NCBI GenBank assembly: GCA_014885115.2
Contig: WKLE02000133.1
Location: 19,640-33,822 of the forward strand
DNA from: Asterionellopsis glacialis
Lineage: Eukaryota; Bacillariophyta; Plagiogrammaphyceae; Rhaphoneidales; Asterionellopsidaceae
Reading direction: 5' to 3'
DNA: 14,183 bases
Shown: positions 7,218 to 14,183 of the stretch, piece by piece
How the letters are laid out: every line of letters starts with the position of its first letter
How positions within the stretch are numbered: the stretch's first letter is position 1
The notes under the pieces: model-generated
Databases searched by the model: none
What the model saw: the letters and a program-made list of their open reading frames with translations, nothing else
What the model was told of the DNA's origin: nothing
Translations under genes and position numbers: made by a program

Positions 7218-8285
7218 ATGGGTGATTATTATGGACATGGTGGTGGTCAACAGCGTCATGGTGGTGGAGGTGGTGGCTCGAAACCTGCCTTGGATGCCGA
7301 TAAAATTTTTGTAGGTGGACTCTCCTGGCAAACGACGGAAGAATCCTTACGATATCATTTTGAACAATACGGTACAGTGGTCAGCGTCGAAGTAATGCGT
7401 GATCGTGTCACTGGTGATCCACGTGGATTTGCCTTTGTGGTATTTCAAGATGTGGAAACAGTAGATTTAGTCATGGCCGATGCACGACATGAAATTAATC
7501 ATAAAGTAGTCGATGTCAAACGTGCTCAAGCACGTGGTGTGGCACCACCATCCATACATAATAGTAATAAACGAGGTGGTGAAGGTGGAGATGATGATGG
7601 AGATGATATGGCAGGTGGTGGTGGTGGAGGAGGAGGAGGTGGGGATTACCTACATGGTCAAGGGGGACAAGGTCGTGATGGTGGTGGTGGCGGCGGAGGA
7701 GGAGGAGGTGGTGGTATGACACCCGAACAACTTCACAATAAAGTATTTGTAGGTGGATTACCACCAAGTGTAGACCGAGATGAATTAAAGCGTATATTTG
7801 AACAATTTGGTGCAGTTGTAGATGCTATAGTTATGATGGATCCCGTACAACGTCGATCGCGTGGTTTTGGATTTGTAACATTTGAAAATGGTACACAGGG
7901 TGCACAAAAGGCAATAGAAGCCCAACCTGTCCCTATTTTGGATAGACAAGTAGAAGTGAAATTGGCGACGCCCAAGGGTGAACAACAAAAGCATGCTGCA
8001 GGTGCGGCAGGACCTAAAAATGTTGGTTTACGTGCTGGTATGGGTTCCTCTACATCATCTGGTAAATATGGTGGTTTAGCAGCATCCTTTGGACGTAAGG
8101 GATGGAAGGCAGGATATGGTTCTAAGGCATTTGGCACAGCTGGATGGGGTGTTTGGGATGATGGGTCCTTACCACCTGATCGAAGTGGATTTTCATTTGA
8201 TTTAGTACCCTCCCTGGCGACAAGAGGAAGCGGTGGAGATAGTACTAATAGTATGCCACCAGCAAAAAAACGACCGAGACATTGA
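7218..8285 (+). CDS. Two-RRM glycine-rich RNA-binding protein (hnRNP A/B, Musashi or DAZAP1-like)
   Basis: The protein has 355 residues and no intron. RRM1 spans about 27-105 with RNP2 KIFVGGL (29-35) and RNP1 RGFAFVVF (69-76). RRM2 spans about 173-252 with RNP2 KVFVGGL (175-181) and RNP1 RGFGFVTF (215-222). The aromatic positions that stack on RNA are present in both. Glycine runs flank and join the domains: 15-20, 133-142 and 155-166. The tail (260-355) is Gly/Ser rich and ends with PPAKKRPRH, a likely basic nuclear-localisation signal. The tandem-RRM layout is that of hnRNP A/B, Musashi and DAZAP1 proteins, which bind single-stranded RNA in splicing, mRNA export or translational control. 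Which of these applies cannot be told here. The linker is longer and more Gly/Asp rich than in animal hnRNP A1, so rigid tandem packing is unlikely. Confidence 0.9.
   Translation: MGDYYGHGGGQQRHGGGGGGSKPALDADKIFVGGLSWQTTEESLRYHFEQYGTVVSVEVMRDRVTGDPRGFAFVVFQDVETVDLVMADARHEINHKVVDVKRAQARGVAPPSIHNSNKRGGEGGDDDGDDMAGGGGGGGGGGDYLHGQGGQGRDGGGGGGGGGGGGMTPEQLHNKVFVGGLPPSVDRDELKRIFEQFGAVVDAIVMMDPVQRRSRGFGFVTFENGTQGAQKAIEAQPVPILDRQVEVKLATPKGEQQKHAAGAAGPKNVGLRAGMGSSTSSGKYGGLAASFGRKGWKAGYGSKAFGTAGWGVWDDGSLPPDRSGFSFDLVPSLATRGSGGDSTNSMPPAKKRPRH
7614..7643 (+). repeat. Poly-Gly codon run (10 codons), inter-RRM linker
   Basis: Ten consecutive GGT/GGA/GGG codons encode residues 133-142. The mixture of third bases indicates more than simple recent slippage. 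The antisense strand is artificially open here (His/Pro-rich shadow frames). Confidence 0.8.
7680..7715 (+). repeat. Poly-Gly codon run (12 codons), inter-RRM linker
   Basis: Twelve consecutive Gly codons encode residues 155-166, just before RRM2 (MTPEQLHNK). Together with the run at 7614 it makes the inter-RRM linker a flexible, low-complexity segment. Confidence 0.8.
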
Positions 8286-9190
8286 ACAGATGCTTTTGTT
8301 TTGTCTAAACTAAAATATTTTTCATTTTTAAACACATTCCATCATTTTGTATTTTTGCACGTATGCTCCCATTATTTGCTTATTTCTTTGTTTTCAACTC
8401 AAAGAATATTCTTCAAAAATAATCATAGTAGTAGATGATTACTTTAGCAAACAAACTTACAATACTGTACTACTACCTACTCTCTCATCATGGTTATCCC
8501 CGTAGTCTCGTCATCTTCTGCTGCTTAGTCCTACATTTAGTATGAGTTATTCCATGTATCTGTACGGAAGGTATCAGGACTTGTTTTGACCGATACAGTC
8601 CCTTCCGAATATGGTTGGACTGTTGTGCTGTACAAATGCGTGTTTTAACTGCCCAGTAATGATTATGAATAGCAAGTAAATGTATCGTCGCCAAAATAAC
8701 AAAATATCTAATCTAGACAAACTTGCGCTATGAAGGAGAGAGAGAACGACGACAGCGAATTACTTTAATTTCATCTAGCTCTCTTCACACACTCTGAATT
8801 CTTCATGTCAGATTCCTCTGTTTCTTTTCTCCCACCAAGTATCCAGAGGTTATGATTTATGTTTTGCGGTCTCCGGGACATTATGCGTGGATATATCCTG
8901 CATCTTAAATTTTACCTGGTGAAGCAAAGATGACGACAACACCTTATTCAAGAAAGTCTAGCTATAACGTGGAACCGATTATTTTATGGTATTCGTATTG
9001 ATGAAGTAAATCGCCGATACATAACATTGTACAACATTTCATTTTGAAGGACTACCAAATCGAGGGTACTAACTACATGATACAATCAATACACCTCTTA
9101 ATCTTGTCGAAACAAGTTTTCGAAAGCAGAAAAGGCTAAAAATTGAAATACACATAAATGTGACCACATGCTTTTCTCTGAATACTCTAG

Positions 9191-9206
9191 AGTCCTAGTT
9201 AGGACT
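9191..9206. repeat. Inverted repeat AGTCCTA/TAGGACT
   Basis: Two 7-base arms separated by GT form a tight inverted repeat. Related odd palindromes GTAGGACCTAT (9272-9282) and GTAGGTCCTAT (9365-9375) follow within 180 bases, and TGTACCTGGTACA lies at 9532-9544. Function is unknown. Confidence 0.5.
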
Positions 9207-9761
9207 GGTACTAGGTGCAGTCAGTATTTTCTTTATCCGCTGATAGTAAAAAGAGTGATGGACTATCGTCCGTAGGACCTATGTGCCACAAATGTAAAAA
9301 ATTATTATTATCCGCCTCCAACATACTCGGAAAAGAAAAGAAAGCAGATTTACTTGTTAGTACTGTAGGTCCTATCTACAGCAGTAGCAGTTTCCATTTT
9401 TTGCTCTTCTTGGAACCTATATATACATACTTTTAAGTGATAATTAAAAGGTATGACATCTTATAATATGCATGAAGTACAGTACCTAGTATTTTTGGTA
9501 AATTCTCCTTAGCTGGTATGAGAGTTAACACTGTACCTGGTACATGTATTAATACTACTAATCCAGGGTACCGCATTTTTTATTCAATACGACCTTTCTA
9601 GTAGATATACTTTTAGTAATCATAGAGGTTTAAACAGTAGATACAGCCTTTTAGGGTACTGATGTAATCATATTATATATAATAATAAATACTCCGAAAA
9701 AAATTTCCTCTTTTTGCTCTGCCATCAGTATAAGAAGGCAAAAGGAGCTACATTTATAAAC

Positions 9762-10054
9762 TTATTCATAGATACATAAATACAGTAGTCTTTTTTTTTG
9801 TTGGATCACTGGATCAGTACTTCCTGCCGGTTGCTTAAAATACAGTAAAGATAATCCAAAAGAGGGTAGTACAAGAACAGAGCAGATACCTTGGACAGTC
9901 CCATCATCCTGTACGTTTTTCAGTGCGTAACAAGTCTGACCATGTTCAATGTACTCACGTTTACCGTACTGACCATCTGTTCTTCACCTTGACCGGTCCT
10001 ACTGTCTGTATAAACTTTAAAATATTTGTAAATACCAGGCACGGTCTCATAGTC
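9762..10054 (-). pseudogene. Possible decayed coding fragment, two overlapping frames (very uncertain)
   Basis: On the minus strand one frame (10054-9920) opens DYETVPGIYKYFKVYTDSRT. A second, shifted frame (9983-9762) carries DGQYGKREYIEHGQTCYALK and runs 73 codons to TAA. Both look more protein-like and less A/T rich than their surroundings. Passing from the first to the second would need a frame change near 9975. Neither has a usable start. The third frame is also partly open, so chance is a real alternative. No family is recognised. Confidence 0.2.
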
Positions 10055-10570
10055 CTAAATGATCAGATCATCATTGCTTTACCGACCGAACGTACGTAGT
10101 GAAGCGACGTGCAAAAGGATTACATTGTAGATCATTTTAAAGTTGATTATCGCGGAAGGTGTATTGGTACTACTGTCGTTCGAAGTGAAACACTTTTTTT
10201 GATACTTCTACCAACACCTGTAGTCTAACAAACCTCGTTGCCGTATAGTTTGGGCTTGATAAATAGAGAGAGGGTTCATCTATATCTCTCTGACTACCGT
10301 ATTTCTTATCTATTACGAAGTCAACAAACTTGCAGAGAGAAACTTTCCATAGAGCGGTTCAGTAAGAAAAAAGTGCTTACGGTGCCTCACAAAGCGTTAC
10401 AAATCGTGGTGGAAAGGAGCAATCGCCGTGTTTTCGGAAGATCTCTGGAACGCAGGGAAAACAAACGTGACCACACACACGCTTCCTAGTTTCTCTATCA
10501 TTTACTCTACTTCAATTCGAGCTCTAAACAGTGAATTTCAAACAACAACGGTAGAAGGCATCAAGCAACA

Positions 10571-12171
10571 ATGTCGTCGTCGTTTCCTTCTACTGCTCCT
10601 CGTTTTACGGAAGAAGATGAACGACGTGAACAAGATCTTCTCAGTCCTAAGGAACGTGCTGACGTTTATGAGGACTTGCGCGGACAACATTTTGTTGATT
10701 CAGATACTGTTTCACCACAACTTGAAAATGCCTTTGCATTGATGGAGGAACAACTTCTAATGATTCCTGTGGAAGAAAAGGATGCTTATCTGCAAGCTTT
10801 GATCCGTTGTCCAGAGGTTGTAGCAACAGAAAGCGACAAGCACCTTTTCCTTTGCTATGAAAATTTTGACATTGAGGTGAGTAAATATTTTACATTAGTC
10901 AAAACAATGTACATGTATCTCCGTGTGAATGAATCGGCGCGATAATTGGTTGTCTATTCAAATCTTGTGTTCAACGACAAGTATATTGTGCTGATTGACT
11001 TGCTATTTTGCTCGTCCTATTTCTTGTGTATTCAACCATTTTGCGTCTGCTCCCTATAATCGCAGCTTGCAGCAAAGAGATTGGTGAAGTATTGGGAAAC
11101 AAGAAGGACCATATTTCAAGACAAAGCTTTCCTGCCTTTGCGTCTTGAAAATGGGGCGCTTTCTCCTGAAGATGTAGATATTATTGAAACTGGCTGTATG
11201 CGCCAACTCCCCGACGATGAGTTTGGCCGCTCCGTTATATTCCACGATCGGTCATGTCTGAACAGATTAAACAATATTAACTATTTGAGCATTGTAAGTT
11301 TTGGCTCTCGTGTGCACACACACGGCAATAATAGTGGTAAAGATTGTGTCTTGCAACTGCATGCATCATTTGTCACAAAATTACGTTTGCATATTCAAAA
11401 ATGTTTATATGAAACCAATCATGCCTCATTTTCTTCTTTTAAATTTGGTGTCTGTTCCCATTCATTTTGCAGACGAAAGTGATATGGTATGTCCTTCAGG
11501 CAGCATTGGAGAGGGATTCTTGCCGAGAAAATGGCTTTGTTATTCTAATGACATGTAAACAATCTAGTGTTTCCTTGTACTCGCGAAAGCAGATGAGACT
11601 AACATGGTCTGCAATGAATGACATTCCAATACGTTTACGAGCATTCCATGTGTGCCATGTTCCTCCGGTAATAGATACCCAAGTGATTCCTATTTTCAAG
11701 AAGATCGTGAGTAGGTTTGTTCGTACCAGGTTTATAATCCACCGTAGTCAAGACCTGGATTTGACGCTTGATTTGCAATCCTATGGATTGAGGAGGATAA
11801 ATTTGCCAACTGAGGTAGACGGGGAGTTCAATGTCGACTTTGAACCATGGTTGGAGGAACGAAGACGACTCGAAGATTACCAACGTCGATTGGATGAGTT
11901 GCATTTACGTGTAGGCTTTGTAGATACATGGGAAAACCGTTTCAGTGAGTTGCATATTATATTGCATCAAATTCGACAAAATACAGTTATAGAAGGTAGT
12001 GATGACCACCTGGCAGGGGCAGAAGCATGGGTAGAGGAAGGTCTCGATGAATTGGAGGCAGAAGTAGATGACTGGGAGGCGATTTTGGCAGCGGACATGG
12101 AAGCAGAAGCCGAACAAGTCCGAGAAGCGATCGAGGAACAGCAGTTACATCTAGATGGGACACAAAGATAG
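10571..12171 (+). CDS. CRAL-TRIO (Sec14-like) domain protein with acidic coiled tail
   Basis: Three exons (10571-10876, 11066-11293, 11473-12171) join in phase 0 to give 410 residues. Both introns have strong GTGAGT/GTAAGT donors and CAG acceptors. The core reads FLCYENFDIE, then LAAKRLVKYWETR (103-115), KAFLPLRLENGALS, GRSVIFHDRS (155-164), IWYVLQAALE (182-191), RAFHVCHVPPV (234-244) and the late LPTEVDGEFN (289-298). This order matches a group of CRAL-TRIO-like proteins that I recall as expanded in diatoms; the fold binds small hydrophobic ligands such as phosphoinositides or tocopherols. The ligand here is unknown. After about residue 303 comes an unusual acidic, Glu-rich tail of about 105 residues with heptad-like Leu, probably coiled coil. 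The CAACAATG context supports the start. It converges on the TRIP13 gene, with 174 bases between stops. Confidence 0.8.
10877..11065 (+). other. Intron 1 of the CRAL-TRIO-like gene
   Basis: This 189-base phase-0 intron starts GTGAGT and ends ATCGCAG. A second AG six bases downstream (CTTGCAG) would remove two residues if used. I chose the first because LAAKRLV then matches the family core. Confidence 0.8.
11294..11472 (+). other. Intron 2 of the CRAL-TRIO-like gene
   Basis: This 179-base phase-0 intron starts GTAAGT and ends with the pyrimidine-rich TTCATTTTGCAG. Splicing joins NYLSI to TKVIWYVLQAALE, which restores the conserved helix. Reading through would break the domain. Confidence 0.85.
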
Positions 12172-12345
12172 CTTTTAAATTGGATGTTGTGTAGAATAAT
12201 ACTAGAGTAGCCACATGTAACTTTTATATGAAAAAGATCTCTGAACTTTTAACAGTCCGACTTATGTTTACATTTCTATAGCAAGAAGGGCAAGTGAATG
12301 TTATGAACTACGAGTACAAAATGGCGTTATTGGTGCTTGACTTGA
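12172..12345. other. Short convergent intergenic region
   Basis: Only 174 bases separate the stops of the CRAL-TRIO-like gene (plus) and the TRIP13 gene (minus). Both 3' UTRs and both polyadenylation sites must fit here or overlap. No clear hairpin terminator or AATAAA-type signal stands out. Confidence 0.6.
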
Positions 12346-14002
12346 TTAAGCTGGACTCAGCTTTTGTCTGGATCCAAGTTCTGCCCCAATGCCACTTTGG
12401 AGTGCTACCATGAAGACCTTCAAAGATACAGGATGAATCTGCCTGATAAATTGAGCATGACTTTGAAGTGGCAATTTTCGTAAACTACGCCCGCTCAAGC
12501 CTTCAGCTAATTCCGCGCATGAAAGCAGCATATCAGATAAAGTTACAGTGTAGGAAGAAATCGAAATAGAAGAAGAAACTGCTGTTGTCGATATTGATGT
12601 ATCTGAAGTGTCCTTTTTCGACGACAAAAGTTGACGATAGGTAACTAAAGGCACCTCATCTTCGTTTGTTTCGATGATGCCAACTCTTACCAACTCCATC
12701 AGACAGCTGCGAAAAATTCCATACCTTGCTTCTAGAACCGGGTAACCTACATACTGCTTCACATCAGCACGATCCACAAAAGCTAAATCTACTGATGTTG
12801 TCAGATTCGTGGTTGCCAATATGATAACATTTGGGAATGAACGCAATCTGTCAAGGGATGTAAGCAATGAATTGACAGCTCGCATAGCATCCTGTGGTTC
12901 AGCTCCGCCCATACCGCTTCGAGCGGACGCAAGACTTTCTACCTCATCAATCAAGACACAAACGAGAGATTCAGGATCATCCTGAACCATGTCACGGACA
13001 ATATCAAAGAGCTTGTTTACAAGTTTCCCACTTGTAGAGAACCACTTTGAAAACAATGAATGTGAATGTATTTCAAGTAGAGTCGTTCCCGAGACAAAGC
13101 GATCACCCATACGAATGGCAATCTTTTGAGCTAACGCTTTACAAAGACTTGTTTTGCCTATCCCGTTCAGAAGAACAACATTAAAAGAAATAATTAGATG
13201 AGAAAGATTTAGAAGGAAAACCCAAATACCGTAGGAAATAAATTCCCTTACCTGTCCCTGGAGGTCCATGAAGTAGCAAAAGGCGGTTCCATCCAATTAT
13301 ATGAGGGGAGACACCTTTTTCTGCAAAAAGTAGAGAAGTGTGTGCATACTCTAACAAATTTCGTTTTACTCCATCTTCCATGATGAGACTTTCCCATAAT
13401 CCATCTAAACTTTTATGAGGCAGAGGCAATGTATCGCATCCTGCCGTCATTTCGTCATCTCCACTACCACTGGCATCTAGTTCTACTGTGGAGGGTTCTT
13501 CGTCACTTAAAATGTAGGGATAGACATGATGAACCGTATTTTGACGATTTTGTTGTACAGCATCAGCAGATTCAGAATCAACACTATTAGTACCATCACT
13601 ATCGTTAGACAGAGATGATCCTTCAAACTCTACAGATACTCTTGAACAACTTTTCTGTAAATTTGAGGGGGCCATCGATACATCAACTGTTGCCTCACCA
13701 TTCTTAATGTTACAATATCGATCAGTCCCTTCAAAATATAGTTTCCAATGCCGCCGAAGTTGATTGGTTGGAGTTGGACAAAGAGGGTCTACAACTACTT
13801 CAAAGTGAAAATGATTCTTCCGATCACCTACAGAAAGCACAGGACTTGTAGAGCTGGAAGGAGAACGCGCCATATTGTAGTGACTTTTGATGTCGGCCGG
13901 TGCTGAGAGAGTTGAAGACGATGTGCTTGTACAAGCGACAGATGGAGATGTTGGTGATCTTCGTTCATACAATTGCTCCTGTTTCCCTTGACTATTTCCC
14001 AT
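12346..14002 (-). CDS. PCH2: TRIP13/Pch2 AAA+ ATPase (HORMA-protein remodeller)
   Basis: Two exons (14002-13252 and 13157-12346) encode 520 residues. Pch2/TRIP13 hexamers use ATP to unfold and remodel HORMA proteins: Mad2 with p31comet in the spindle checkpoint, and Hop1-type axis proteins in meiosis. Marks: Walker A GPPGTGKT (246-253), HSHSLFSKWFSTSGKLV (281-297), Walker B VLIDEVESL (318-326), sensor 1 ATTN (365-368), arginine-finger FVDRAD (377-382) and sensor 2 GLSGRSLRKLP (470-480). LDGLWESLI (199-207) matches the segment before the ATPase core. The N-terminal region (about 60-190) corresponds to the substrate-adaptor domain but is poorly conserved. A Ser-rich head of about 50 residues and a Ser insert (435-452) are additions. 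The first ATG is at 14002; a TTG two codons upstream is not used, and a TAG lies 21 bases before the ATG. MGNSQGK fits an N-myristoylation consensus, possibly by chance. Confidence 0.93.
13158..13251 (-). other. TRIP13/Pch2 intron interrupting the Walker A codons
   Basis: This 94-base intron starts GTAAGG and ends GATAG. Splicing joins ACAG to GCAAAACA so that the second Gly codon of GKT is split (phase 1) and an intact GPPGTGKT results. Unspliced, the frame reads GPPGTGKGIYF and stops 20-odd codons later, losing the essential Thr and the rest of the ATPase. Confidence 0.9.
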
Positions 14003-14183
14003 CGTCAACCGGAGCAGTAACTAGAAACAACGCGTTGATGGAGATTACAGGATGAAATTACTTTTTGAACACATATAAGATCTTATATATATATGTATAA
14101 TATATGTCTACGAGTACTCATACACCTCTCCTCTGATTTTGTGGGCAACAACAAGCTCAAAGCTTGTCTTTCATGCTTGTCCC
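14003..14183 (-). promoter_or_regulatory. Upstream region of TRIP13/Pch2 with TATA-like tract and 16-base palindrome
   Basis: About 70-105 bases before the ATG lies an A/T-rich tract containing, on the minus strand, TATATATAAG (14091-14082), a good TATA-box candidate. It overlaps a perfect 16-base palindrome ATATAAGATCTTATAT (14073-14088). The remaining sequence to the window edge shows no gene. Confidence 0.4.

Larger units (their letters stand above)
8286..10570. other. Long A/T-rich intergenic region, no confident gene
   Basis: This 2.3-kb gap lies between two plus-strand genes. The first 100 bases look like an A/T-rich 3' UTR. The last 80, CA/A rich, look like the CRAL-TRIO gene 5' UTR. 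Between them are many short imperfect palindromes built on TAC/GTA and AGGACC/GGTCCT, a T9 tract at about 9791, and several start-less open frames: minus 9762-9983 and 9920-10054, plus 9215-9436 and plus 10238-10489. No transposase, reverse transcriptase, terminal repeats or structured RNA is recognisable. It could hold decayed coding DNA or a noncoding transcript. Confidence 0.5.

Noticed and set aside
7733..8335. 200-codon antisense frame under the RRM gene
   Set aside because: Shadow of a well-supported coding region with regular codon bias.
8494..8694. Minus-strand 66-codon frame downstream of the RRM gene
   Set aside because: TTG start only, no domain and no splice signals that would rescue it.
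9420..9700. A/T-rich stretch as a candidate centromere or replication origin
   Set aside because: Low GC alone over a few hundred bases is weak evidence, and no further feature supports it.
10238..10489. Plus-strand 83-codon frame upstream of the CRAL-TRIO-like gene
   Set aside because: No ATG in the frame and no good acceptor. It looks protein-like but could not be joined to the gene and probably lies in promoter or 5' UTR.

Overview
The window is nuclear DNA of a microbial eukaryote. The genes are mostly single-exon or carry one or two short GT-AG introns, both strands are used densely, and coding DNA favours A/T-ending codons in the standard code. Several products carry mitochondrial-type presequences. 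A best guess is a diatom or other stramenopile. It rests mainly on the CRAL-TRIO-like gene at 10571-12171, whose core I recognise from an expanded diatom family. That identification is from memory and was not searched.

Layout, left to right. (1) 1-226, minus strand: the 5' end of an unrecognised gene running off the left edge, with one predicted short intron. (2) 971-2779, minus: a 602-residue Asn-rich membrane protein with a degenerate EF-hand-like segment. (3) 2780-3787: a 1-kb divergent gap with weak small ORFs. (4) 3788-4939, plus: COQ3/UbiG-type O-methyltransferase of ubiquinone synthesis. (5) 5189-5542, plus: a predicted two-exon, 67-residue one-pass membrane microprotein. (6) 5595-6434, minus: mitochondrial ribosomal protein uS9m. 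(7) 7218-8285, plus: a two-RRM, glycine-rich hnRNP-like RNA-binding protein. (8) 8286-10570: a 2.3-kb A/T-rich gap with short palindromes and possible coding relics. (9) 10571-12171, plus: a three-exon CRAL-TRIO-like protein. (10) 12346-14002, minus: a two-exon TRIP13/Pch2 AAA+ ATPase, convergent with (9).

The genes do not form one pathway. COQ3, uS9m and possibly the microprotein all point to the mitochondrion and sit together at 3.8-6.4 kb. TRIP13/Pch2 belongs to spindle-checkpoint and meiotic HORMA-protein remodelling. The RRM protein acts in RNA metabolism. I see no operon, mobile element with intact ends, CRISPR array, rRNA or convincing tRNA. The most novel items are the hidden microprotein between COQ3 and uS9m, the partial gene at the left edge, and the TRIP13 intron that interrupts the Walker A codons.
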